Assembly: GCF_900114465.1 (NCBI RefSeq)
Contig: NZ_FOTD01000014.1
Coordinates: forward strand, 1 to 64,000
DNA: 64,000 nucleotides
Reading direction: 5' to 3'
Origin: Trichococcus palustris
Lineage (GTDB): Bacteria; Bacillota; Bacilli; Lactobacillales; Aerococcaceae
Part shown: piece by piece, positions 1 through 10,129 of the stretch
How positions within the stretch are numbered: position 1 is the stretch's first letter
Layout of the letters: each line of letters opens with the position of its first letter
Position numbers and translations under genes: made by a program
Notes under the pieces: generated by a model
Told to the model about the DNA's origin: nothing
The model's input: only the letters and a program-made list of their open reading frames with translations
Database searches by the model: none

Positions 1-784
1 AACGACTCGTAAATTTACGACGGTAATATTTTTCACGCTTAATGAGCGCCCAAAACCCTTCCATAGGGCCATTATCAATACAACGAGCGACACGGGACAT
101 GCTTTGTATCATACCCGCCTCTCTCAAACGCGCACAGAATTGCTTGCTTGTATATTGAAATCCGCGATCACTGTGAAACAACGGATGAGCATCCGGTTCA
201 TTTTGTATGGCCGCATCAAAAGTCTGGAGGACTACCGGCATATCGTTTCAATCACTAATTATGTAGGCGACAATTCGACGGTCATAAAGATCCAAAATGG
301 CACTCAAATATACTTTCTTAATTTCCGGTCCTTCGTAATACTTGAATTCGGTCACATCGGTCAACCATTTTTCATTTGGTGCATCTGCACGAAAGTTCCG
401 GTTGAGGTGATTTTCGGCGATATGATACGGATTTTGTGCACCTTTGGTGATGCTATTTGCACGATGCTTGATTCGGGATTGGATTTGTTGGCTACGACAG
501 ATCCGAAGGGCGCGGTTGTCACTGATGATAATGCCATGGTTACCTTCTAACTCGTCGCGTATCCGACGATAACCCATATCGTCATGTTCTTCATAGATCT
601 GTTTTGCCACTTCAGCGATTTGGTTGTTGCGAATCTCCCTTGGACTATGCGGTTGCTTAAGCCAGCGGTAATAGGCGGAGCGTGTCACATGTAAGATTTC
701 GCACATCGCTTGCACCGGATAACCTTTTTCTGTATGGAGTTGCTTGATGGTTTCGTACTCAGCTTGTTTTCTTATTTCCGCCAA
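1..784 (-). pseudogene. IS3-family transposase OrfB, interrupted by in-frame TGA and cut by window edge
   Basis: Catalytic DDE transposase subunit. The open part runs from a TTG at 784, preceded by AGGAGG, to a TGA at 248-250. It holds the HTH_21-like N-terminus (SAYYRWLK) and the first catalytic Asp (LTDVTEF). Beyond the TGA the same frame stays open to base 1 and encodes the second Asp (HSDRGFQYTS) and the Glu (GPMEGFWALIKRE), spaced D-35-E as the family requires. The frame is therefore intact apart from one codon; a CGA-to-TGA change would explain it. The truncated product lacks two of three catalytic residues. Expression together with OrfA would need a -1 frameshift upstream. Confidence 0.88.
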
Positions 785-1464
785 CGATTCCTCCTTTCTA
801 ATTCTTGGAATTTTTTTGTTACATCAAGTTCCATTTGTAGACGTTGGTTTTCGCGTTTTAAACGTGCTAATTCGTCTTGTAGTAATTCCTCGGGAGTCCG
901 GCTGGGCATTGTCCCTTTTCTGCGCCCACGGCGGTCTTCCAACCCTGCTTCTCCCAATTCTTCATATCTCTTTACCCATTGATAGATGTTTTGATAGGAG
1001 ACTTGGTGTTTTAAAGCCATAGCACCATAATCTTTCCCATTTTCTAAACAGTCCAACACGATTTTTAAACGCTCATCTGCGGTTGTCATCCGACCTTTGC
1101 TCATAGTACTTCCTCCACTTTTCGTTTTGAAGTCTTTATGAGTATTATAAACCTTTAACCAGTTCTGCAGTTGCTTCTTGTTCCGCAAACCATATTTTTT
1201 AGCGATTTCAATCAGGCTGCCTAGGCCGTTCAGATAGTCCGTGACAGCTGCCAACTTCAACTCCTTGGAGTAATGATTGTTCTTCTTTGCCGGTAGAAGG
1301 GCCGATGGGCCACCCGTTTCATAAAGTGTAATCCATCTCTGGATTGTCGATTTCGATACGGTTAGTTCTCTTGCAGCCTCAGAAATACTGATTTCATTAT
1401 TAAGGCATCTCTCAACGATTCTACATCTCTCTTCCACAGAATATTTCATTTGACGTTTAGACAT
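772..1464 (-). CDS. IS3-family transposase OrfA (double helix-turn-helix)
   Basis: DNA-binding subunit of the IS3/IS150-type transposase, 230 residues. Two HTH units are visible: residues about 8-45 (YSVEERCRIVERCLN with ISEAARELTVSKSTIQRW) and about 125-165 (TADERLKIVLDCLE with YGAMALKHQVSYQNIYQW). They are followed by a Leu-rich coiled segment (EELLQDELARLKRENQRLQMEL), a likely dimerisation zipper. The stop overlaps the orfB start by 13 nt. OrfA of such elements binds the terminal repeats and also acts alone as an inhibitor; nothing here looks damaged, so this product may still be made. Confidence 0.88.
   Translation of the reverse strand: MSKRQMKYSVEERCRIVERCLNNEISISEAARELTVSKSTIQRWITLYETGGPSALLPAKKNNHYSKELKLAAVTDYLNGLGSLIEIAKKYGLRNKKQLQNWLKVYNTHKDFKTKSGGSTMSKGRMTTADERLKIVLDCLENGKDYGAMALKHQVSYQNIYQWVKRYEELGEAGLEDRRGRRKGTMPSRTPEELLQDELARLKRENQRLQMELDVTKKFQELERRNRWRK
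811..817 (-). other. Candidate -1 ribosomal frameshift heptamer between orfA and orfB
   Basis: On the minus strand a run of seven A lies in the orfA frame as A-AAA-AAA, the canonical X-XXY-YYZ slippery form. Slipping by -1 leads without a stop into the orfB frame (IPRIRKEESLAEIRK), which would give an OrfAB fusion. An AGGAGG about 20 nt downstream could stimulate slippage or start orfB independently at TTG 784. The family commonly uses this mechanism; use here is inferred. Confidence 0.6.
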
Positions 1465-1582
1465 AACAAAAAACCCCCTATATAAGACTTGAATTAATTC
1501 ATTGTCCTATATAGAGGGAGCATATCAGAACGGTTGTCTCTCAGTTTTTTATTTTTAACATATTATCCAATACTATCAGCCG

Positions 1583-2524
1583 TCAGGGCATGCTATGCCG
1601 CATGCGCAGCGAATCCGCATAATCATTTATTTTTCTCAGGCGATGGTTGATGCCTGATTTTGAAATGGCACCGCTCGGAATCATCTCCCCCAATTCCTTC
1701 AGGGTCACATCGGGGTTTTCCAACCGGATGATTGCGATTTCCCTCAGTTTGTCAGGCAATTTAGCCAATCCGACCACGGAATCGATGAACTCAATGTTCA
1801 TAATCTGCCTCGAAGCCGCATCGATGGTCTTGTTCATATTGGCATTTTCGCAGTTCACCAATCGGTTGACCGAGTTGCGCATGTCACGGATGATGCGGAC
1901 ATCTTCAAACTTCATCATGGCATTGTGTGCGCCGATCAAAGCCAGGAAATCCGCGATCTTTTCCGCTTCCTTCAGATAGGTTATGAATCCATTGCGGCGA
2001 TCGATCGTCCGCGCATTCAGATCGAAATGATTCATCATGTCGCAGATGTCTTGATTGTGATCTTCGTAATTGGAATAGATTTCCAGATGATAGCGACTGG
2101 TTTCCGGGCTGTTCACCGAACCGCCCGCCAAGAAAGCGCCCCTCAGATAGGATCTTTCCTTCTGATCATTCGTCTTGATGTCTTCGGAAACTTGCGTCGT
2201 GAATGACAGCCCGTCGAAGATACTCAGATCCATCAAGAGTTCCTTCACGCCTTGCTTCAGGCGCACAATGTAGACGTTGTTTTTCTTCAGCTTCATCTTT
2301 CTGCGCACCAATAGTTCACTTTCGAATGAATAATGGTCTTTCAGGAGCACATACATCCTTCTGGCGATGGCCGCATTTTCCGTCTGGACGTTCAAGACGA
2401 ATGCTTGATTGTAGATGCTGACGGAGCCGCTCATCCGGATCAAAGCGGTCAATTCGGCTTTGGCATGTTCACGATGTACCTCCAATGTTGTCAGCTCTTT
2501 CTTTACTTCCGCTGCAAAGGACAT
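1583..2524 (-). CDS. whiA: WhiA, DNA-binding sporulation/cell-division regulator homologue
   Basis: A 313-residue WhiA of normal length. It has the degenerate LAGLIDADG homing-endonuclease fold, with the motif [16 protein letters not shown] at about 127-141, and a C-terminal helix-turn-helix near 274-300 ([27 protein letters not shown]). In non-sporulating Firmicutes WhiA influences cell division and chromosome segregation; the nuclease activity is lost in the family. It is the last gene of the conserved rapZ-yvcK-whiA cluster, 47 nt after yvcK. An IS3 element lies directly downstream, in the place where other genomes often continue with clpP or crh. Confidence 0.95.
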   Translation of the reverse strand: MSFAAEVKKELTTLEVHREHAKAELTALIRMSGSVSIYNQAFVLNVQTENAAIARRMYVLLKDHYSFESELLVRRKMKLKKNNVYIVRLKQGVKELLMDLSIFDGLSFTTQVSEDIKTNDQKERSYLRGAFLAGGSVNSPETSRYHLEIYSNYEDHNQDICDMMNHFDLNARTIDRRNGFITYLKEAEKIADFLALIGAHNAMMKFEDVRIIRDMRNSVNRLVNCENANMNKTIDAASRQIMNIEFIDSVVGLAKLPDKLREIAIIRLENPDVTLKELGEMIPSGAISKSGINHRLRKINDYADSLRMRHSMP

Positions 2525-2571
2525 ATTTTTTCTCCTTTCCTCTTACTTCTTTCTACTAGAAAAAAGGATGA

Positions 2572-3567
2572 TTAGATTGTTTTGATGCTGGAAATCAAAT
2601 TCAACAATTCAGAAACGACTTTCTTGCCGTCATGGTAGACCCCGCCGTTTTTCAGATCCACGAAGTCGGCCGAAATGACGCGGCAATTTTCAGCCCGCAA
2701 GCCTTTGAAGTCATGTCTGACTTGATGCAAATATTCTGCGTCAGCCTGCTGATTCAAATATTCCTCCGGCACTTTTTCCGTATTCACCAAAACGGTGTCG
2801 ATGAATTTTTCTTTTAGATGGTGGTGCAGGACGCGGACATGATCCGCATCGGAGAAATTCTCCGTCTCGCCCAGCTGCGTCATGATATTGCAGATGTAGA
2901 CCTTCTCGGCCTTCGTTTCGATGACCGCCCTCCCCAAATCGGAGATCATCAGATTCGGCAAAATGCTTGTATAGAGGCTTCCCGGTCCGATGACCACCAT
3001 ATCGGCCTCCATGATGCTGTCGATCACATTGCGTGATGCTACGGCTTCTCTTGATTCATCAAAGGGTTTGACATACACGCGCTCGATTTTTTTGCGTGCG
3101 CCGGCAATCTGGGATTCCCCTTTGACGATGGAGCCGTCCCAAAATTCCGCATACAGCGTCAACGGTTCTTCTGCAGCCGCATAAATTTTCCCTTTTACAC
3201 CCATCAATACGGACAATAGGCGGATAGCGTCAAAAATGCTCCCCTTCATTTCCGTCAAGGCGGCAATGATCAGATTGCCGATGGCATGGCCGGAAAAGAA
3301 AGAATCCTTTGAATCGAAGCGGTATTGGAAAATATCCTCTTGCAGCTTCGGCAAATCGGAAAGGGCGATCAGGCAATTGCGGATATCGCCGGGAGGCACA
3401 ATGTTGACGTAGTCCCGGATGATGCCGCTGCTGCCTCCGTCATCCGCCACCGTAACGATGGCGGTGACGTCTGCATTGCAATCTTTTAATCCCTTCAGAA
3501 TGACCGGCAGGCCGGTCCCACCGCCGAGTACGACGATTTTTTTTGTTCTGCTTGTATTTTGGCTCAT
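2572..3567 (-). CDS. yvcK: YvcK/CofD-like gluconeogenesis and cell-shape factor
   Basis: A 331-residue member of the YvcK (GluM-like) family of the CofD superfamily, cytoplasmic. The glycine-rich nucleotide-sugar binding loop [17 protein letters not shown] lies at the N-terminus, followed by [13 protein letters not shown] and the [12 protein letters not shown] motif. In Bacillus and Listeria YvcK binds UDP-GlcNAc and is needed for growth on gluconeogenic carbon and for correct wall synthesis. Its start ATG overlaps the rapZ stop by 4 nt (ATGA), so the two are translationally coupled. The catalytic role, if any, is not established. Confidence 0.94.
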   Translation of the reverse strand: MSQNTSRTKKIVVLGGGTGLPVILKGLKDCNADVTAIVTVADDGGSSGIIRDYVNIVPPGDIRNCLIALSDLPKLQEDIFQYRFDSKDSFFSGHAIGNLIIAALTEMKGSIFDAIRLLSVLMGVKGKIYAAAEEPLTLYAEFWDGSIVKGESQIAGARKKIERVYVKPFDESREAVASRNVIDSIMEADMVVIGPGSLYTSILPNLMISDLGRAVIETKAEKVYICNIMTQLGETENFSDADHVRVLHHHLKEKFIDTVLVNTEKVPEEYLNQQADAEYLHQVRHDFKGLRAENCRVISADFVDLKNGGVYHDGKKVVSELLNLISSIKTI

Positions 3568-4454
3568 GAACGGTTCACCGTCTCTTTGCGCTTGTTTCTA
3601 TCGCGATGGCTTGTGTTCACCTGATAGCCGTCGCTCGATAATTGCAGGCCGGTCCGTTCCGCCAAGGCGACGGACCGGTGTTGCCCCCCAGTGCAGCCGA
3701 TGGCGATCGTGACGCTGGTTTTGCCTTCTTTTTTGTATCCCGGAATGATGTATTCCAACAGATCGATGAATTTCTTGTAAAAAAGTTCCGTTTCTGGCTG
3801 CTTCATGACATAGTCATATACCGGCTTATCCAGTCCGGTCAATGGCCGTAATTCATCCACGTAATGCGGATTCGGCAGGAAGCGGACATCCATGACGATG
3901 TCGGCATCGATCGGCAGCCCATATTTGAATCCGAAAGAAATCACCTCTATATGGAAGACATCCTTATTATCGACTTTAAAGGCATCCAAAATGCGCTCCC
4001 TTAATTGTCGCGGCGTGGTTTCGCTAGTATCGATGATCAGCTGTGAGCGCGTACGGATGTCATTCAGCAATTCGCGTTCTTTTTGGATGCCTTCCAGGAC
4101 GGTCCCGCCCGATTGCGTCAATGGATGGCTTCTTCTCGTCTCCTTGTACCTTGATACGAGCACATCATCCTTTGAATCCAAGAAGAGTACCCTGGTTGTG
4201 ATGAAAGAAGTATTGTCCAAACTATCGACAGCAGACATTATTTCTTCAAAGAATGCGCGGGAACGCAAATCGATCACCAAACAGATACGGCTTATTTTTC
4301 CAGATTCTTTTACAAGCTCCCAAAATTTAGGCAATAAGCTTGGCGGCATGTTATCGATGCAAAAATAGCCCAAATCCTCAAAAGTCTGTAAAGCTACCGT
4401 TTTCCCGGCCCCGCTCATCCCTGTAATTACTACTAATTCAAGAGTGTCTGCCAT
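3564..4454 (-). CDS. rapZ: RapZ/YvcJ nucleotide-binding protein
   Basis: A 296-residue RapZ-family ATP/GTP-binding protein. Walker A GMSGAGKT is at residues 12-19, and the conserved C-terminal segment [17 protein letters not shown] marks the RNA-binding domain of the family. In Enterobacteria RapZ controls GlmZ/GlmY sRNAs; in Bacillus YvcJ affects competence, so the target here is open. I chose ATG 4454 because it follows GGAGGA at good spacing and begins with the conserved [12 protein letters not shown]; an in-frame extension to 4511 has no support. First gene of rapZ-yvcK-whiA. Confidence 0.93.
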   Translation of the reverse strand: MADTLELVVITGMSGAGKTVALQTFEDLGYFCIDNMPPSLLPKFWELVKESGKISRICLVIDLRSRAFFEEIMSAVDSLDNTSFITTRVLFLDSKDDVLVSRYKETRRSHPLTQSGGTVLEGIQKERELLNDIRTRSQLIIDTSETTPRQLRERILDAFKVDNKDVFHIEVISFGFKYGLPIDADIVMDVRFLPNPHYVDELRPLTGLDKPVYDYVMKQPETELFYKKFIDLLEYIIPGYKKEGKTSVTIAIGCTGGQHRSVALAERTGLQLSSDGYQVNTSHRDRNKRKETVNRS

Positions 4455-4585
4455 TACAATTCCTCCAGTCGATCCTTGTTTGTCATTATTATAACATACC
4501 GGGTGTATCATGCGCTTGTTTTATAGAACTTTATCTATTTTTTAATTTTTATTTGTGACAATTCTGCAAAAATGGAAGCCATTCG

Positions 4586-6506
<1,921 letters not shown>

Positions 6507-7688
6507 ATGATAGAATTTAAAAAATTGACCAAGAAATTCCCAGGCGGCAAAATAGCTGTCGATTCCCTCACACTTACCTTTGAAGATGGAGAATTTATCG
6601 TATTCATCGGAACAAGCGGAAGCGGGAAAACGACTTCCATGCGGATGATCAACCGTATGATCGAACCGACATCCGGCGAAATACGAATAAACGGCAAAAA
6701 TATCAAAGATCTGAATGCTGTTGAACTTCGTCGTAAAATCGGCTATGTCATCCAACAAATTGGCCTGATGCCGCATATGACCATTTTTGAAAACATCGTT
6801 ATGGTACCAAAATTACTGAAATGGCCGGTTGACAAACAAAAGAAAATAGCCGAAGAACTGATCCAAAAAGTAGATTTGCCATTAGAATTCTTGGAACGCT
6901 ATCCATCCGAACTTTCCGGAGGGCAACAACAGCGGATCGGCGTCATCCGTGCCTTGGCCGCCGATCAGGACATCATCTTAATGGATGAACCTTTTGGAGC
7001 TCTGGATCCGATCACGCGCGATTCCCTACAGGAGTTAGTGAAGGATCTGCAACGTGAACTCGGCAAGACCGTTGTTTTCGTAACACACGATATGGACGAA
7101 GCCTTGAAATTGGCTGACCGCATCGTCATTATGCAGGAAGGGAAAGTTGTGCAATTCGATACGCCTGATAACATCTTGATGAATCCGGCAAATGAATTTG
7201 TCGAGACTTTCATTGGAGAAGATCGTTTAAGCCAAGCAAGGACCCATTTCAGAACGGTGGAACAGATTATGCTTCGAAAGCCCGTCTCCGTTTCTCCCGA
7301 ACAAAACTTGTCTGACGCCATCAAATTGATGCGCATCCATCGCGTCGACAGTTTGTTTGTCACAGATGCCGCAGGAACTTTGCAAGGGATGCTTACCCTC
7401 GAAGCCATCGAGCAAAACCGCCGTCGACCGGTACCGGTTGGCGAAGTCATGACGAAAGTTTCCTTTGTTCGTGAAGGTACGCTCGTAAGGGATGCCCTAC
7501 AACGGATACTGAAACTGGGCTATAAAAATATCCCAGTCGTCGATGAGAAGAACCATCTGATTGGTTTAATTACCCGCACTTCCATCGTGGATATGGTTTA
7601 TGACACAATCTGGGGAGACGTAGAAGCAGAAATTCCGGCTGAGGACGTCATCGAAACGACGGCTGACATCGAAATGGATAGGGGGTGA
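6507..7688 (+). CDS. opuCA: Osmolyte (glycine betaine/carnitine/choline) ABC transporter ATPase, OpuCA-like with CBS pair
   Basis: ATP-binding subunit of an OpuC-type quaternary-ammonium importer, 393 residues. Walker A GTSGSGKT is at 35-42, signature LSGGQQQR at 136-143 and Walker B ILMDEP at 157-162. Two CBS repeats fill about 250-370; in OpuA/OpuC ATPases such domains sense ionic strength or c-di-AMP. It starts at ATG 6507 after AGAGGTG. First gene of a four-gene operon ATPase-permease-binding lipoprotein-permease, the standard OpuC order. Substrate range cannot be settled from sequence; the architecture excludes most other ABC importers. Confidence 0.92.
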   Translation: MIEFKKLTKKFPGGKIAVDSLTLTFEDGEFIVFIGTSGSGKTTSMRMINRMIEPTSGEIRINGKNIKDLNAVELRRKIGYVIQQIGLMPHMTIFENIVMVPKLLKWPVDKQKKIAEELIQKVDLPLEFLERYPSELSGGQQQRIGVIRALAADQDIILMDEPFGALDPITRDSLQELVKDLQRELGKTVVFVTHDMDEALKLADRIVIMQEGKVVQFDTPDNILMNPANEFVETFIGEDRLSQARTHFRTVEQIMLRKPVSVSPEQNLSDAIKLMRIHRVDSLFVTDAAGTLQGMLTLEAIEQNRRRPVPVGEVMTKVSFVREGTLVRDALQRILKLGYKNIPVVDEKNHLIGLITRTSIVDMVYDTIWGDVEAEIPAEDVIETTADIEMDRG

Positions 7689-7689
7689 T

Positions 7690-8334
7690 ATGATGATGGA
7701 TTTCTTGACAACAAACGGCTCTGAATTGCTGTTTAAAATAGGCGAGCATTTTTATATTTCCATCCTGGCTTTAACACTAGGCGTGCTTGTCGCTGTACCC
7801 TTGGGAATAATTTTGACACGTTTCAAACGCCATTCTGGCCCCATCATCAGCTTCGTCTCCATTCTGCAGACGATCCCCTCTTTGGCTTTGCTTGCATTGA
7901 TGATTCCTCTTTTCGGAATCGGCAAACTTCCCGCAATCATCGCTTTGTTCATTTACTCCCTTCTGCCGATTCTCCGGAATACCTTCATCGGCGTTTCCAA
8001 TGTGGCTGACACTATTGTGGACTCCGCAAAAGGAATGGGGATGACGGAAAATCAGATAATCATAAAAGTGAAGGTGCCATTGGCGGCTCCTGTCATCATG
8101 TCCGGAATCCGTTTAGCCGGTGTCTATGTCATCGCCTGGGCGACGCTTGCCTCTTATATTGGAGCCGGCGGTCTAGGAGATTATATTTTCAATGGACTGA
8201 ATGTCTACGATCAGGAAATGATCTTCTGGGGAACCATACCGGTAACCTTATTGGCTTTATTGGCCGACTTCCTTTTAGGGAAGCTGGAAAAAGTCCTTTC
8301 TCCTCAGACAACGACTGCAAAAGGAGGAGAATGA
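7690..8334 (+). CDS. opuCB: Osmolyte ABC transporter permease, OpuCB-like
   Basis: A 214-residue integral membrane permease of the OpuC/ProW type. It has about five to six hydrophobic helices and the EAA-like cytoplasmic loop (DSAKGMGMTENQIIIKVKVPLAAPVIMSGIRLAG) that docks on the ATPase. It starts 2 nt after the opuCA stop, with a strong AGGGGGTGAT site, and its end overlaps opuCC by 4 nt. It is paralogous to the fourth gene (same SLLPIL/IKNT and GAGGLGD signatures), so the channel is probably a heterodimer of the two permeases. Confidence 0.9.
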   Translation: MMMDFLTTNGSELLFKIGEHFYISILALTLGVLVAVPLGIILTRFKRHSGPIISFVSILQTIPSLALLALMIPLFGIGKLPAIIALFIYSLLPILRNTFIGVSNVADTIVDSAKGMGMTENQIIIKVKVPLAAPVIMSGIRLAGVYVIAWATLASYIGAGGLGDYIFNGLNVYDQEMIFWGTIPVTLLALLADFLLGKLEKVLSPQTTTAKGGE

Positions 8335-9284
8335 TGAAGAATCGTTTAACAAAATGGCTCTTGCTTCCGATAGCGACAATTCTGTTGGCCGCCTGCTCAC
8401 TACCCGGGCTCGGCACATCCGTAAACAGCGATGGTATCGTCATTACCGGTGGAACTACCACCGAAATGCAATTACTGAGTTATATGGTCAAAGGGATGGT
8501 GGGCCACTACCTGCCGGACGCTCCAGTCGACATGGTCAATAATCTGGGGTCCTCGACTTTGAATCATCAAGCCTTGATGGGTGGCGATGCAAATGTATCG
8601 GCAGTCCGTTATACAGGCACTTCCCTGACCGGGGAATTGGCCATGGACCCGCTTACTGATCCTGATGCAGCCTATGATGCCGTCGTGAAAGGGTTTGATG
8701 AACAATTCGACCAAATTTGGTTCCCGTCCTACGGCTTTGCGAATACCTATGCGTTTTTGGTGACGCGCGCATTTGCGGAAGAGAACAATCTTCAGACGAT
8801 AAGCGATTTATCCAACCTCGCTCCGACTTTGAATGCCGGCATCGATAATTCTTGGATGAAACGTGAAGGTGATGGCTATGAAGCCTTCAAAACAACCTAC
8901 GGCTTTGATTTCCAACACGTCTACCCGATGCAGATCGGTCTCGTCTATGATGCGCTGCAAGCCGGCGAGATGAACATCGTATTAGGCTACTCAACCGACG
9001 GACGGATTGCCAGTTATGATCTAGTCGTCTTGGAGGATGATCTTCATTTATTCCCGCCTTACGATGCCAGTCCTGTTGCAACCAAAAAAATTCTGGAAGC
9101 TTACCCTGAATTGGAAACCATTCTGCTGAAACTGGAAAATACGGTGACCGATGAAATGATGCAAGCAATGAACTACGAAGTGGATAACGACTTAGTGGAA
9201 GCACAGACGGTTGCCCAAAACTTTCTGGCAGAGAACAACTTTTTTGAAGATAAACAGGTCACACCCTTGAAGGAGCGAAAATGA
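8331..9284 (+). CDS. opuCC: Osmolyte-binding lipoprotein, OpuCC-like
   Basis: Substrate-binding protein of the importer, 317 residues, anchored outside the membrane. The N-terminus is a lipoprotein signal (KNRLTKWLLLPIATILLAAC) whose lipobox LAAC would be modified by the Lgt encoded at 18999-19841. The body is an OpuAC-type periplasmic-binding fold (GTTTEMQLLSYMV near the N-terminus, VYPMQIGLVYDALQAGEMNIVLGY later). The start overlaps the opuCB stop (ATGA) and the end overlaps opuCD (ATGA), indicating coupled translation. The aromatic cage residues cannot be assigned from sequence alone. Confidence 0.9.
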   Translation: MMKNRLTKWLLLPIATILLAACSLPGLGTSVNSDGIVITGGTTTEMQLLSYMVKGMVGHYLPDAPVDMVNNLGSSTLNHQALMGGDANVSAVRYTGTSLTGELAMDPLTDPDAAYDAVVKGFDEQFDQIWFPSYGFANTYAFLVTRAFAEENNLQTISDLSNLAPTLNAGIDNSWMKREGDGYEAFKTTYGFDFQHVYPMQIGLVYDALQAGEMNIVLGYSTDGRIASYDLVVLEDDLHLFPPYDASPVATKKILEAYPELETILLKLENTVTDEMMQAMNYEVDNDLVEAQTVAQNFLAENNFFEDKQVTPLKERK

Positions 9285-9958
9285 TGAATTTAAGTGACAT
9301 GAATGTACTGCAACAGTTGCTTTACTACTATAGGGAAAACGGCAACTACGTATTCGAACAATTCACGCGCCATTTCCTCATTTCCATCTATGGCGTCCTG
9401 TTCGCAGCAATCGTGGCCATCCCTATCGGCTTTTGGATTGCCCGCAACAAACGTTTGGCCGACTGGATCATCGGGATTGCGAACGTCATCCAGACCATCC
9501 CTTCATTGGCTTTGTTGTCCATCTTGATGCTGGCTCTTGGGCTCGGCTCGGATACGGTCATCGCGACCGTCTTCCTCTATTCCCTATTGCCGATCATCAA
9601 GAACACCTATACGGGTGTGCGCAATATCGATGCCTCTCTTTTGGATACCGGAAAAGGAATGGGCATGACCCGTATGCAGTTGACCTATATGGTCGAATTA
9701 CCGCTTTCCCTATCGGTGATTATGGCCGGCTTGCGGAATGCTCTGGTTATTGCCATCGGAATTACCGCCATCGGCACCTTCATTGGTGCCGGCGGTCTAG
9801 GAGACATCATTTCCCGCGGCGTCAATGCCACCAATGGGACAGCCATCATTTTGGCGGGAGCGATCCCCACTGCATTGATGGCCGTCATAGCCGACTGGAT
9901 GCTTGGCTTATTTGAAAAAAGATTGGATCCATCTCGTAAAACAAAAAAATCGCTTTGA
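9281..9958 (+). CDS. opuCD: Osmolyte ABC transporter permease, OpuCD-like
   Basis: Second permease of the importer, 225 residues, with about six membrane helices and the coupling loop LLDTGKGMGMTRMQLTYMVELPLSLSVIMAGLRNA. The GAGGLGDII motif is shared with OpuCB. It follows opuCC with a 4-nt overlap after an AAGGAGCG ribosome site. It is the last gene: a GC-rich stem-loop follows at 9978-10020. The C-terminus is Lys-rich and cytoplasmic. Confidence 0.9.
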   Translation: MMNLSDMNVLQQLLYYYRENGNYVFEQFTRHFLISIYGVLFAAIVAIPIGFWIARNKRLADWIIGIANVIQTIPSLALLSILMLALGLGSDTVIATVFLYSLLPIIKNTYTGVRNIDASLLDTGKGMGMTRMQLTYMVELPLSLSVIMAGLRNALVIAIGITAIGTFIGAGGLGDIISRGVNATNGTAIILAGAIPTALMAVIADWMLGLFEKRLDPSRKTKKSL

Positions 9959-9977
9959 TCCTTGAAGCATCTACAGG

Positions 9978-10020
9978 ACAGCGCTAGGATGGGGATAAGT
10001 TAATCCTAACCCGGCGCTGT
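9978..10020 (+). terminator. Stem-loop after opuCD
   Basis: ACAGCGC pairs with GCGCTGT, and TAGGAT with ATCCTA inside it. Only TTCCTTT follows, so termination may be inefficient or the loop may mainly protect the 3' end. Confidence 0.6.
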
Positions 10021-10067
10021 TCCTTTGCACCTACGGATAATTCCTTTTAATGGTTTTCCATTTGTGA

Positions 10068-10098
10068 TAGAATATACTGGACTCTAGACAGTTAGAGT
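10068..10098 (+). promoter_or_regulatory. asnB -10 region and leader stem-loop
   Basis: TAGAAT (10068) and TATACT (10073) are overlapping -10 candidates; no strong -35 is seen. ACTCTA-GACAGT-TAGAGT at 10081-10098 forms a 6-bp hairpin that would be at or within a few bases of the 5' end of the mRNA. No T-box motif is present in the short leader. Confidence 0.4.
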
Positions 10099-10129
10099 AA
10101 CAGCGAGAGATACTTAAGGAGTGGTATAA

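Larger units (their letters stand above)
1..1527 (-). mobile_element. IS3-family (IS150-like) insertion sequence, distal end outside window
   Basis: Two consecutive minus-strand reading frames encode an IS3-type OrfA (double helix-turn-helix) and OrfB (DDE transposase), in the -1 frame relation typical of the family. The proximal terminus is probably near 1527, where the minus strand reads TGATATGCTCCC, a TG-starting end as in IS150 relatives; this boundary is inferred. The distal terminus lies beyond base 1. The element sits about 55 bp from the whiA stop codon. OrfB carries an in-frame stop, so the copy is probably unable to transpose by itself. Confidence 0.85.

Noticed and set aside
10021-10129. 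T-box or other riboswitch in the asnB leader
   Set aside because: The leader is about 50 nt and lacks the T-box sequence and antiterminator pairing.
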